From: Hawksworthiomyces lignivorus
Taxonomy: Eukaryota; Ascomycota; Sordariomycetes; Ophiostomatales; Ophiostomataceae
Length of the DNA stretch: 64,000 nucleotides
Assembly: GCA_002917075.1 (NCBI GenBank)
Contig: NTMA01000015.1
Span: 124,001 to 188,000 of the forward strand
Reading direction: 5' to 3'
Shown: positions 22,856 to 34,226 of the stretch, piece after piece
Layout: the number at the start of each line of letters is the position of its first letter
Numbering within the stretch: position 1 is the first letter of the stretch
Notes under the pieces: model-generated
The model's database searches: none
Seen by the model: the letters and a program-made list of their open reading frames with translations, nothing else
Told to the model about the DNA's origin: nothing
Position numbers and translations under genes: made by a program

Positions 22856-25136
22856 ATGGCCGACGAAGAAGCAGTTCAGCAGCCAAGTTTAATGTCCTCG
22901 TCCAGTCCATCTACCGAGATGAAGCCGGGACCTGATGCTGCTCCAGTGCATTCAACCCGGCTGCACCGCTCAGTGTATATTGTCATTATCGCCCTCTGCT
23001 ATGCAACTCTAGCAACATTCGCTTGGGTTGTTACCTGCATTCTCACATACAAGCCAATCAGTGCCCAGCATTACGGCTTTATTGCCCTCAACTCAGAAAA
23101 TGACGGATATGGGCAGGTCAACGCGGCCCTCTTTCATTCGCTGTATCAGTCCAGCGAGCAATATTACAGAGCCGCTCGCGTGGTTCAAAGCATTGTCGCC
23201 GTTGTGACTCTCCCGCTGACGTCGGCCGTATGTGCGCGGGCTGCGGTTGCCTTCCTGCAGCACGGTAAGCAGAGCCGCGGCGTGACGATGAGGCAGACAA
23301 TGGTACTTGCAGACAAGTCTTGGAACGACCTTAGCCTCGCTCCAAAACTTCTTAGTGGGCAGTGGAAACGCTACGGCTCGACGTTTCTGGCTGGCGCGAT
23401 TGCTTTGAGCATTCTGGGTGAGCAGCAGCACGTGCAGACTGCGCTATTGTGAGGCCTGGGCTGACGCAGAAAAAGGAGGCGTCTTGTCTCCGCTCCAGCA
23501 GCTCTTTCTCTCGACAACGGTCATCAAAACGCCGACGTGGCCGGATCGCATCTACAATGTAGTGGATCTATCGGACCATTTCCAATTCCTGACAAAACAC
23601 AGCATTGACAACGGCGTTCCCACGACGCTTGCTCGCGGCAGATTGGCGTCGACGCGGAGCACGGATCCACAGATGAGGCTGTGGTCCAAGGAGATCGACT
23701 GCAGCGGCATCAACAACACGGTTGTGCCCAGTGTGTGCCAGGTCAGCGGCGGCCAGTCCACCTTTGCCGACTTGGAGTCGCTGCACGATCCGTTTTGGAG
23801 TCAGCTGCCGTCGGGCTTCTCCACCGGCGTGATTCGGCAGTTCGCCCCGCGGATCAATTCGACGGCTACGAGGCAGAACATCACCGCGGACGACTTCCCC
23901 CCCAACTGCAGCCAGATTCCGGACGCCCTCTACATCCGCTATGCCAACCAGACAGATGACGTCCAATCCTATGCCTACAGCGTCGAAGCCTGCATGCCGG
24001 GCAACATGAGCGCCTCGCCCTGGAAGCCCGACCGTCGGCGGCAAGATTTTAGCGAAGAGCTGTACCTCAACATCAGCTTGTCTGGCTATTCGGACAGCAT
24101 ATATGCGATCCAAGACGGTGTATACTACAGCAAGATCACGGTCGACACGAGCGGAGGCTATTTCGAGCTACCCAATTACATGAACGGCCAGATCGCCGGA
24201 CCCCTGCTGGACGGCGACCCAAGCGCGCTCTGCGGCTTGGACTGCGAGCCGCAGGGGTACGCCAACAGCAGCAGCATCGCGAATGCTGCCGGCATTTCTT
24301 TCCGGGACGTGTCCAACGGCACGGAGACGAGCACGCCCGGCAACGCCACAGTAGCGGTGTCCAATGACCTCAACAAAGGGCCGCTTCTTACGACGGCACT
24401 GGCGCTGTTCGGCCTGGGGTCGTTTATCGACCGGCTGCAGAGCTTTGAGGCGTATGTGGCCTCGCTCGACGACGACCGGCGCCTCGACGTCCAGTGCCTG
24501 GATCTCGTGCCGTTCGTGTCCCTGATCCGGGACGCGGCCGACCGCCCTCTGACTGGCGACTACCTCGACCCCTGCATCACGTACGACATTGCCCAGTTTC
24601 AGTTTGAGAGCCTGGCCGCCTCGTACCTCTGGGCGTTTGTCTACAATTCGGGGGACGGGTACGACGGCGGATACATCCAGAGCGCCTTCGCGGCGGCGGC
24701 GTACCTCGCCAACGAGGCGTGGATGCTGGGCGCACCGCCGACCAGCTCCCTGACCGTCGCCTACGACCCCGGCGCCGACACGGAAATTCCCGTCATGTCG
24801 CTCACCGGCATCGTCCTCAACTCGGCCCTGCTCGGTCTTTTTCTGCTCGGCCTCCTGGCGCTGGCGCTCTACAGCGCCTGGGTGCCGCGCTGGGCCACCC
24901 AGATGGACGCCTTTGCCATGATGCGCATCGGCGCCGCCATGGCCGACAGGCTGCCGCTCGTCGTGGCTCAGGACGTGGACCGCGTCAAGGTGCTGGACGA
25001 GATGCCGGGGTGGATCGGCGACGCCACCGGGGGGGACGGCCCGGTAGGAGAGCTGGCTATCGGGGCCGAGGCACCCCTGAAAGGGCGACTATACCGGAGC
25101 TACTCGGCTCGCTGCGGATGGGAGGGTGGTAGTTGA
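22856..25136 (+). CDS. Large uncharacterised membrane glycoprotein
   Basis: About 742 aa. Exon 1 22856..23417, intron 23418..23469 (GTGAGC, GCTGAC branch, ACGCAG), exon 2 23470..25136, in phase. An N-terminal acidic tail precedes membrane helix 1 (about 43-68, YIVIIALCYATLATFAWVV); a second hydrophobic segment lies around 105-125 and a third near 178-187. A long extracellular-type region with many N-x-S/T sites and paired cysteines follows, then a last helix near 645-670 (VLNSALLGLFLLGLLALAL) and a short cytoplasmic tail. The pattern is that of a frequent fungal family of large polytopic glycoproteins without assigned function. No enzyme motif is seen. The start at 22856 gives the only good open 5' end. 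Confidence 0.75.
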
Positions 25137-25392
25137 GAGACTAGACCGTTTATGTAATCCAGAACAAAATGGCTTGAATATGGCCGAGAGCGCAGAGGAC
25201 CTTTATGAGACAAGCCCCCTCGCTGCAAAGGCCGCCAAAAGCGGCTCTATCTGCCAGGCGAACGCGGCGGCTTGAACAGCACATTCTCGCTTTGATATGT
25301 AAACATTGTCAGTTAGGCAATTGTAAACACTAGTTTTTCTTGCTTCAACATAATCTACGATATTGATGGGTATAAAGCAATCGATGTGTGAT
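25137..25392. other. Convergent 3' spacer
   Basis: Short spacer between two convergent genes (plus strand ending at 25136, minus strand ending at 25393). Only untranslated sequence is seen. Confidence 0.5.
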
Positions 25393-27239
25393 CTACGCTA
25401 TCCTTCTTGGACCATTTAGTCCCAACCACAGACCATTTCTACCAGCTCTCACATTGCTGTGATTATATCCGTTGAAGTATGGCCACGGCTCTGGTGTCTG
25501 TGACGGCTCGTCTGAAGTCTTGTAGATGGAGAATTCGACATAATCATCGAGATAGATCTCGGGGCCCTTCAGTCGGCCTTGTCCTGTACACCCTGACGGA
25601 TCGAAATCGATGAACCCAGTCCGCTCTCCCTTGTCTTCTGACTGCAGTTCGTGGTAGCCTCTCCAAGTGGCCCACTGGACGTAGGCCCTGCCCGGACGTG
25701 GGACCTCGCCGAGTCTTCGCCGGATCGAGGCCTGCTGGTTGCCCTGCGTCTTGGCCGCTCGTTTTCGGGAATCGCCGCTGCCGCCGCCGCCGCCGTGGTA
25801 ATAGTCCTCCTCGCTCGGCTCATCACAGTTTCCCAACTCCGTCTCTGCTGCCGCTTGTTCCTGCGCGAAAGTATACAGATCGTCGTCCGACAGCGCTAGC
25901 AACATCGTCCCTGCGACCATGCCGACGTTGAACGCAGCTAGGCAGCCGCGGGCCGAGCAAGGTGCGCAGATGCTGAGGTGGGTGTACCCTTCGTCGTCGT
26001 CGTGCTGCGCTTGCTCCGGGTTTATCTTTAGAATATACGTGCCGACGAGATCGGCGAGCGCGAGGGCACCACCACCTTGCGGGCGGCGACTGTGGCTCTG
26101 CAGGTATTCCCGGTGTGGCGCCAACTTCTCTTCTTCCCTCTTGCGGGCTTCCTCGGCCTCTTGTTCCTCTAGCTTCCGCAAGTACTCCTTCCTCTGCTGC
26201 TCCCACTCCTCTCGCATCTCGGCATAGCGCCGAAGAGGCGCCTCGATGCTGTCTCCCCAGCCGACGACCGTGCAGTGGGACAAGGCATCGAGCTCTGCCA
26301 GCGCAACTCGAAGCCCCGGGATCTTTGCTGCAGCTTCGCGGAGCCGCGCACCGCCGCGAAAGCCCGCATGCAAGACGATGGCCTCCTCCTGTCGAGCGGG
26401 GTCTGGCGCGCCGCCTTTGTCAAGGAAGTACTTGGACAGGAAGCGGCCGGTGTCGAGGTCCGCCTCGGTAGTGAGGAGGAAAATGTTCTGGCCCTGCCTC
26501 TCAGTCTGTGAATCGCAGAACATGCTGCTGAGGCCTTGGAAAGCTTTGTCCAATGCCTCCTCGCGGTTCGCGCTCCAGTAGACAGCCGTCATGCGATGCG
26601 TAGTCTGACACGCAAGCCCTGGAATTGCCTCGACCCGTCGGATAAAATCCGCGCGTTTCTCACTTCGCAAGCAAATCCCGTCTTTGCACTTACCGGGCTC
26701 GGGCTTACCTTTCTCGTCGAGGAAGTACTTGGAGAGAAATCGCTCGTCGTCAAAGTTCGCCTCGCTGTCCACGTCGGAGAGCCCTGCGAATTTACGATCC
26801 TTCCACTCATCGAGCATCTTGGCATGGGCGTCTACCTTTTGCTTGTAGGCAGCGGCAAGCCGTTGCTCCACCTGCACCACCTCGTTTGTTGGTTCTTTTG
26901 TCTAAATAATAGCAAGGGTAGCAAACGAAGATTAGTATCCGTAAGTCGAGTGTGATGCTAATTTGACAGAAGACACACCATTCCCCTTTTCCTGGCAGCT
27001 TCTAGAATGTTCAAAAGGTCGCGTGCTTTGGCGTTCTTGTCAAAGGGGATGCCGTAGAGCTGCAGCTGAGCCGTGTACCAGGGCTTTGTGAATTTCGATA
27101 ACTTTATTCTAGCGATTGACTCACGCGCGATGCCCCCAAATTGGAGACCGTCTTTGCCGAATGTGTATTTTCCAGAGCGAACCGGCTCTGGCGACCGGGG
27201 CATCGGATCTGTATCATCCTCGTCATATAGCCACGACAT
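25393..27239 (-). CDS. Uncharacterised protein with internal duplication and coiled coil
   Basis: About 589 aa. Exon 1 27239..26979, intron 26978..26902, exon 2 26901..25393, in phase. Residues about 45-85 look like a SAP/helix-extension-helix motif (LQLYGIPFDKNAKARDLLNI), a possible nucleic-acid-binding element. Two tandem modules of about 70 aa follow, each beginning RFLSKYFLD (about 141 and 240), followed by a Pro residue, a conserved IPGL and an aromatic-rich end. A charged coiled coil (REEWEQQRKEYLRKLEEQE) comes at about 310-350. Near 400 there is CAPCSARGC; a poly-Gly stretch and a basic RKRAAK segment (possible nuclear signal) follow. Function unknown; the domain set suggests a nuclear protein. 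Confidence 0.75.
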
Positions 27240-29080
27240 CTTCGGCCGACGACACTGGGCCCTTTATCTGGGGACGAAAGCACTGAAAAAGTCACGAGGT
27301 AAACCTCAGCTGCTTTATGTTCTAGTAAGAGTGACCTTCGAAGTACATCATAAAAGAATATGAAAATATAGTTTGGTTGATTGATCGAGCTACGTGAAAA
27401 GCAATGCAGAGCGTCGCTATTGAACGGATGCAATCCATAAATTTGGGTGGTTGTTTGTCGAGTTCTAAGGTAATGTGATATGATAGTGTCTGAGCGGATT
27501 AATCCCCTTTTTGTACTGGTGCAGTGGCCTATAGTGGCAGCCCTCAACACTTGGCTGCTGTTGAGTTACGCTTAGTCACTATCGTCACCTGACCCATCCC
27601 ATGTATGTACTGTACGCATAAATATAGAACACTGTAGATTTTGCACTGTATGCACTGCTACTAGAGAGGGCTTCTCCCTCTGACTGCCTCCTTGGCTGAT
27701 TTCTGCCTTCTGAATTAATGGTTCTAACCCACCTGAATTTAACAGCTGCCACTGTTGATCTGCATCAAGATGTTTCAATACTTACCACGTGCCTAGCTTG
27801 ATAGTGGCAATTTGCAAACGGGGCATCGCGTTCCTACAATCGATTATCCGACCCTCTTTTTGCTCCTGGGGTTGTCACAAAATGCTTATTTGAGATTGCC
27901 ATTCTCTTTCATCCTCAGTGGACTAGGGGGGCCTTGCAAAGACGGCTCGTGGCTCTGGCGCGGGCAAGGCTCACTACACTAGCAATTCCGCCGAGGCTGC
28001 CGATGCCCACCCGCCAAAGCTGACACTGACAGCAGCACTCCTTCGAGGTGATGTGGGATACGGCGCCTGAAATAGCCACCAAAATCGCACCAGATTGTAG
28101 GATATCTAATACACGAGAGAAGAAGATTAGTGAAACGAGCAATGGATAAAGGCCCTCATTACTGTTACTAGTAAACACCTTTATGTCTTGCTGCTGTCTC
28201 GGTCTGCAACTCATGTATACGCCACCCATGATGCGCTGGGCTGCCATTCATTTCCAGCGCCGGGTCGCTGCCGATTGCCACCACCGGCTGGACCATCTTT
28301 GCCATGGGCGTGCCTTAGGACGAGTGGTGGGTGTCCGGTCGGTGCTGCGCGGGCGGCGATGGGTAGGCCTAGAACAGCTTCCCTGAGAAGGTGCTGCCGA
28401 AAATATGCTTGGAATTATACGACAAAGAGAAAAGGGTCGCAGTGTCAGGACCTGTCTGAATTCAGGGCCGTGCGGTACTTGAAAAGTCTAGGCAGGCTGG
28501 GAGATCTTGACCTTTGTGTTGTCTCCTTGCTGAACTGGTTCTCTTCTAACTTGCATTTTCTATACATCTTTGTTTCCGTGTTGAAGCAGTCTTCTGCCTT
28601 CATTCGCAAGAGGCGTTGGGTTACGCGCGGCTCAGCAAGCTCATCCCTTTTTGGCCGGTTCCTGGTTTTGTCTTTTTTCCGCATCCAGTTTGTCTTTGTC
28701 ACTTGCTGCCCGTTAGCTACCTCTTCCTGACTTCCATGACGCACCCAGAAGCCTTCTTTCTGCCTTAGTCGTAAGAGTGACGTCGAGTGAAGTGTATCAC
28801 CTGCCAACGCCTGCGGCTTTTTTTTTTTTAGAAGGCCAACACCGTGATAAGACTACCTTGAAACCAGCCATTGAGCTGCTGCGACCTTGGTGAATGCAAT
28901 GTGTACAAGGAATAGATATTTAAAGGCTGTCCCTAGAACCCATTTTCTGGTCGTCCTCTGACAGTTTGATATTCTGCCTAGACGACCATCTTATCCTGTG
29001 GCATCCAACCACAATTCCTTCGTTGAATTTATTGCCCAATGTTTTTGTCTCTTCTTCTGGCGCAACGTCATCTACACGTC
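27240..29080. other. Intergenic with a solo-LTR-like repeat
   Basis: Apart from the family B repeat at 27559..27744, no supported gene. A minus-strand frame at 27915..28247 has a hydrophobic segment but no recognisable family. A T-rich run sits at 28820. Confidence 0.5.
27559..27744 (+). repeat. Dispersed repeat family B, copy 2 (solo LTR-like)
   Basis: It begins TGTTGAGTTACG and contains CACTGTATGCACTGCTAC and AGAGAGGGCTTCTCCCTC, then CTGAATTAATGG near the end, finishing AATTTAACA. Length (186 bp) and motif order match the copy at 44237..44425 (189 bp). The terminal inverted repeat is mutated at the 3' end. Confidence 0.6.
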
Positions 29081-30011
29081 ATGTATCCGGTTTTGCCAAA
29101 GTCTGAGGTGGATTTGGTGCCGCTACCGGACTCTTGCACTGGTCCCAAACTGGAGCCTTTCAAGTTTAATGGACCACAATCGATTGAGTTTCTCGAATAC
29201 GTCGGCGCATGTGATTCAAGGCAAGCATTCAATGTCAAAATCCACGGACACACCTATAGTTTGGACCTGGTAAGTTCCCTTCCAGCCTAGATTTGGTCTG
29301 CCCTGTGCTACATGCAATTCGACCTCTTGTTTACTATGCCTCTTTCTCTAGTATGTTTTTGACTGCTCTCCGCGCAAATACCCCCGTGTAGATGAGGACT
29401 GCTTCGTCCCCGACGAGGTGATCTGGTAAGACTGCGACACGGGCCTTGACAGCCTCGAAGAGGCGAGCGCATTCTATCCGTATGTCGACCCGTTCAACAA
29501 CGAATGTCGTGCGTATGGCCGCCTCAAGGAGACGGGCAACGAGTACCTGGCCGTCCGCTGCCACGGCTACGTGCTCCTGGACTACGAGGACTCTGACAAC
29601 CGAGCCCGCGAGTACATCCGGGTGGCACACGAGCTCGGCGAGCTCGAGAAGCTCATTTCGGAAGTTGCGTTTCCCAAGGACCGCTACGACTTTGACCACT
29701 TTGCGAAATACACCCAGAAGCTCCCGCTGTACACGTGAGTCGGTCCACGCCCGTTCGACTGGGAGGCGGTGGCCCACCAGCGGCGGTGGGACTTCAGCGG
29801 CGACGAAGACGAAGTTGACGCGCTGCTTTCGGAGTACAGGATGTACCGATTCCTAGCGTACGAGTACAAGAATGGCCACATCTTCCCGCGAGGAAACGAG
29901 TACAACCGGCAGATGGCAGATCTGCACCGGCGAAGCGAGGAGAGAAGGATCCGTTCGCAGAATCTGGAGGCAAAGCTCCGCGAATGGCTAGAAAATCAGA
30001 AGAAGAAGTAG
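29081..30011 (+). pseudogene. Fta2-like (Sim4 kinetochore complex) gene with two stops
   Basis: Exon 1 29081..29269, intron 29270..29351, then a frame to TAG at 30009. The translation carries the Fta2-type signature: VDPFNNECRAYGRLKETG, AVRCHGYVLLD, then AFPKDRYDFDHFAKY and FDWEAVAHQRRWDFSGDEDE. Two in-frame stops break it: TAA at 29427..29429 (after PDEVIW, where a Tyr-like codon fits) and TGA at 29736..29738 (a Trp position before VGPRPFDW). No acceptable intron removes either stop. In fungi Fta2-like sequences are often duplicated beyond the true kinetochore gene, so this is probably a dead paralogue. Family call from motif recall. Confidence 0.65.
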
Positions 30012-30760
30012 CTGCAGCTACATACGACAGGGGCCTCCGACGCAGTATGCGATGATCCGTTAAGAATGGGTTCTTACCGGGGGCAGAAGAAGCTGCAAGC
30101 AACAGCATGACAGCAGAGGAATTTACAGCCGCTTTTCTCTTTTCTTTTTCAAGGTTAAAATTGGTGGCAGCGACGGAGAATGAGCCTCCGGTCGGCGAGG
30201 TGACGTGCTTGCCTCTCTGTAAACACTCCCGACCGACTGGAGAGTCGCTGGGCGGAGATGACGGAGATTTTGAGTACTTGTGTTAACAAATTTTTGTTTG
30301 CAACCACGAACTGGGAAGATTGCCTTTGTAAGGCAACGTCAACCTTTTTGCTAGAAAAAAATTGTACCTTTGGAATCCTTGACTTTTTCCGGATTTACTG
30401 GCGGAAAGAAAAGATAAGGGGAAAACGGTGATATTTATACTAATTTCTTTTAAAGCGCTGCGTGTTTGGTCGACTAGTGTCGAGTGCTTTGAAAGTTACG
30501 GCACGACTGTATAATGTCGCCATGCCGAGGGCTCGGTAATGCAATACCCTGTATCACCAATGTAAGGGTAGGTTTTGTTTGGAAGCCTCTCGGCCTTTGA
30601 TCTGAGCAACAGGATTATGGCAATGTCTAGAGTTGACAGAATACGCATCGTTTGTATGTGTAGGAGAATAGCTATTCTATATTTTTAGCACGCTTCGAGC
30701 AGTGAGGCGTACGCAACTATTTCTAACAGATCAACACGGCAGACATAACTCCCTCGTCTG
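30012..30760. other. Intergenic, no gene seen
   Basis: Spacer between the Fta2-like pseudogene and the convergent lectin-like gene. No supported feature. Confidence 0.5.
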
Positions 30761-32116
30761 CTAAAGACATGTCTGTGGCAAAAGACTCAGACTATCAACC
30801 AACACAACCGCCGTGCGTGAGCTAGAAAACGAAAGAGAGAAAGTCAAGCCGCTACCCAGCACCGGCACAGTAACGAGGACGTTGGCGGTGCTGATTACGA
30901 GCCCTGTCTGCGCAGTGCCAACGTCGTAAACCCAGGTCGCGCCAGACAGACCGGCGATTGCGAGAGTGATTGTCGCGTCCGACCAGTCGCCTCCATACAC
31001 AAAGTACTGGAAAGTAAGAGAGTAGGTTCCCGGTTGCATCGCCGGAAGGTTCTGGTATAGCTTGCATGTACCGTTGTCAAAGACTTCCAATATGCTGCAG
31101 AGGCCGCTGTCGAAATGATCGCAAGTGTCGACTCCGGTACCTCCATCTACGCTACCCTGCAGGTAAACGCTCCAGTCGGCCAGGGAATCGCCGAAGTCGC
31201 CATTTTGTATCATACTGGAACAGCCCACGGGGCTAGGGGACGGGCTAGAAGACGTGATGGAGTAGCTTGGACTGGCAGAGCTTGGTATCGACGGTTGAGA
31301 ACATGCTTGTGGTGTCAGGTATACATGATCAACCGCCACAGTTGCCACGCTCGAGGTTAAACACGAAAAGATAAAGTGTCAAGCCGCTGCTCAACGTCGG
31401 CACAGAAACTGGGACATTGAAGTCGATTACGAGCGATGTCGGCATAGTGTCAACGTTGTAGGACCAAGTCGAGCCAGGCATACCGGAGATTGCAATAGTG
31501 AATGTTGCGTCCGTCGATGTGCCTGCGATCACCAAGTATTGGAGACTGAGCAAGTAGATTCCCGGTGACACCGCTAGAAGATTTTGGCATAACATGCACA
31601 TACCGTGCGAGGCTGTCAAGCCAAGACACACGTTGTTGTCGAATTTATCACAAGTAGCATCAATCGAAGTGATCCCTCCTCCACCGCCGAGCGTGTTATC
31701 GAACCAGCATTCGAACACATTTGGATCGTCGAAGTCGCTATATTTTAGTAGACTAGGACAATCCACAGAGCTAGTGGACGGGGTCAGAGCAGAGGATGAC
31801 GGGCTTGAAGACGGAATTGACAAAGAAGGCGGCAGACGAGACAGAGCTACTTGAGCTGGAAGAGATGCTGCAACAGACGGAGCTACTAGAGCTGGCGGAG
31901 ATGCTAGAGCTGGCAGAGCTTCTGAAGATAACAGAGCTGCTAGAATTGGCAGAGATGCTAGAGCTGACAGTTACTGGATCTAGCAGAGCTACTGGAGATG
32001 GCAGAGATGCTGGAGCTGGCAGAGTTTGATGTAGATGACGGACGAGACAACTTACACCTGGAAGCAAAAGCCGCGCTAGTAGAGAGAACCAGTGCCACAA
32101 GTCGAATAACCTTCAT
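30761..32116 (-). pseudogene. Secreted protein with two tandem CBM/lectin-like domains, frameshifted
   Basis: The gene begins with a clear signal peptide at 32116 (MKVIRLVALVLSTSAAFAS), followed by a Ser-rich tandem-repeat linker (31840..32030) and two homologous beta-sandwich-like domains of about 140 aa. Each has a Cys-x-x-[LM]-[IL] start, a -GDF/SDFDD- turn, CD.FD...C, a LYQNL/LCQNL motif, PGTYSLTFQY/PGIYLLSLQY and a Gly-Leu-Thr beta strand. This resembles CenC-type carbohydrate-binding modules in fungal cell-wall proteins. Domain 1 loses its frame at an A4/T4 run at 31366..31369: removing one base would join it to the VATVAVDHVYLTPQAC segment leading into domain 2. The linker also changes frame at least twice. 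Either a recent pseudogene or an assembly error in homopolymers. Confidence 0.65.
31840..32030. repeat. Ser-codon minisatellite in the linker
   Basis: Imperfect short repeats built from GAGCTG(C/G)AGAGATGCT-like units. All three minus-strand frames give mostly Ser, with Ala or stops when the phase slips. Copy-number change here would alter linker length or frame. Confidence 0.8.
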
Positions 32117-32947
32117 TCTTAAATATGTCACCGCCAATGCGACCCAAACTTGGGCCGTGGGGCCTGAACCGGGGCAATAGGCTTCACGACGTTTACAACG
32201 AGGCCAGACCCTATACAATAATATTTATACACCTCAACCACACGCCTACTTACATGGAAAGTCCATCCCGACTGTTGAGGGCCTTTCCCAGACTTGCAGG
32301 CTTTGAGCAATGCATGCAATGCTGTGCACGGTGAATGAAGCAACTGAGGATGTGCTTTCTGAAAACCAGGTATCTCAGTATCTTATATTGGACAAAAATT
32401 ACCGGAGAGTCGGCACATAGTACGCCTGGAAAACGCCCGAATTGACGCCACTTATAAAGCTTGTCTAGGCTTAGTACCGACGGTTGGTGGTCACCAGCAG
32501 ACAAGGATTGGCTATCTCGGTAGCTCCCGCAGCCAGGCGAGCCAGGGTGCAACAGCTAAGCTTAAAGAGTAACTATTGCCTACGATACACAAGTATAAAG
32601 TACTTTTCAGAGACAAGCCCTCACTACAGGGAATGCTAAAAATGGTGGCACTTGCCCCTCTCTCTCTTTTTCTTGACTTTTTGGCCCCTGTTTCTGCCAA
32701 CACCACCTCCACCGCCAGCTCCTCGTCTTCGATTTTCTTTGTGCAGTCGTCTCCCTGCGAAGATGCTTGCGCGGACCGCAGCTCCTTTCACCTTCCTGCC
32801 GAGAACAAACCACTGAAACGTCTATAAAAATATATCAGACGCCTGCCACAGCCGCACCAACCTACTTCGATCCAACAACAGCAACAATCCACTCGTGCTC
32901 TCATCCACTCTGTTCGCCAGTAACATCCTTTTGACTAGACTGTTACC
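32117..32947. other. Intergenic, promoter region
   Basis: Shared upstream region of the minus-strand lectin-like gene and the plus-strand small ORF. The only site I support is the TATA box at 32823. Confidence 0.5.
32823..32829 (+). promoter_or_regulatory. TATA box of the small ORF at 32948
   Basis: TATAAAA, 125 nt before the ATG, followed by a pyrimidine- and CA-rich leader with no intervening ATG. This is a normal spacing for an expressed fungal gene. Confidence 0.5.
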
Positions 32948-33280
32948 ATGTCTGCTCCCTCCCCCTCGCCGTCTCGTTCTCACAACTTCCAGATCCTCTT
33001 AATAGTCTGCGTTGCCTTGGCAGCTATGGCTTGGCCGAATCCGAACTCTGATCCAACTATTTCCATTGCCCGCTACGCAACTGTCAACACTGCATCGACA
33101 ACAGGAATCACCACCGCGGTGTGCTCGATCATCCTGCACTACAGCGGGAATACCGTGGGGAGGCAACACCTGTGTCTCCCCGCAGGGTTCGCAGCAGGGT
33201 CTATTACGGCGGCGTCAATCCTTGTACCAAAGTGGCCCACGCTCGCGTATACAACTGAGATTGGCAACGACAAACAGTAG
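32948..33280 (+). CDS. Possible small secreted or membrane protein
   Basis: 110 aa, single exon. A Ser/Pro N-terminus is followed by a hydrophobic segment (FQILLIVCVALAAMAW, about residues 14-29) that could be a signal peptide or anchor. The remainder is small, Thr/Ala-rich, with only two cysteines (CSIIL, LCLP). A TATA box 125 nt upstream and the ACCATG start support expression. I recognise no family. Part of its leader resembles 5891..5935. It could be a lineage-specific secreted protein or a chance frame. Confidence 0.35.
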   Translation: MSAPSPSPSRSHNFQILLIVCVALAAMAWPNPNSDPTISIARYATVNTASTTGITTAVCSIILHYSGNTVGRQHLCLPAGFAAGSITAASILVPKWPTLAYTTEIGNDKQ

Positions 33281-34226
33281 CTGAACAACGGCAGATGTAC
33301 CAGCTCCTCAGCGCGGTCGCTATTTTGCGGTCGATGAGCCAAGTCGAAAGAAGCTCATTGACTGGACGAGCTAATGGAAAAAAAAGGCAACAATGTTAAG
33401 GGGGGCGGAGTTGACGCGGGGTCAACTGTGGGACAGAAGGTATCAATCGTCATGGTTGTATTCACGTTGAGACGGCACCTCTGGTTGCATCGTGGCCTAT
33501 GAGTCGTGTCTACCAACAAGTACGACGTAGATTGAACCTGCGCGCATTTGTCTTGAGTTACCTTCTCTAACCAATGCATTAAAGCTCCCACGGCCTATGT
33601 CGCAAAACTTTATTAAGCGAAAACACGTGGCTTGGAAAACTGTCTCTGAAAGGTCTGAGAATGCCGCTCTGCATTATTATCCCAAAAAAAGAATTCTAGT
33701 TTTTCTATATCGTAAGTAGTATGAAATATTTTATACCACCGTTTTAGCGCTTGTCGTGGTAGTTGAAGTTAGATTCGTAGGACGAAAAACTGTTAATGAA
33801 ATCAATTCTTCTATTGAATTATTACGTAAAGCTTTCAACTAACACGACGTCTCAAGGAGTACGAGCATGCCATTACCCTTTTTGGAGATTCAAGGGATAT
33901 ACGGGCTGAGCTCTTGGTCTTATTGCTATGGAGTTTACGCAAGAACATAGAAATGACGATGTTGTAGGCGTAGATGATGGCAGCCGTTGGCCGCCAGATT
34001 CCCCCACAGTTGAATTCCTTGGGCCGACAACTACAACCAAAAAAGCATCTACGCTCTTAAAGATAGGCTAAATACCCTTCGTACTTAAATTTGCAGTGGT
34101 TAGCTAACATTTACTAGCTTAGCAACCCGAGTTCCCTTGGAATAAGAGTAAAAAGCACCTAAAGGGCCTCGTTGGAATTATGGCATGAGCCATGCTTGTT
34201 TCAATTAACACTGATGCAATACTACG
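33281..34226. other. Intergenic with a duplicated fragment
   Basis: No supported gene. It contains 33598..33655, related to 10480..10540, and AT-rich sequence around 33690-33840. Confidence 0.5.
33598..33655 (+). repeat. Short dispersed repeat, partner of 10480-10540
   Basis: Shares TGTCGCAAAACTTT, AAGCGAAAACA and GTGGCTTGGAAAACTGTCT with 10480..10540. Relative to that copy it has a 3-nt insertion and a deletion of about 9 nt. Confidence 0.65.

Noticed and set aside
29427..29453. Short intron that would remove the TAA in the Fta2-like gene
   Set aside because: The donor GTAAGA and acceptor TTGACAG would give an intron of about 27 nt, below the usable minimum, and it would shift the frame pattern. 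A nonsense mutation is the simpler reading.
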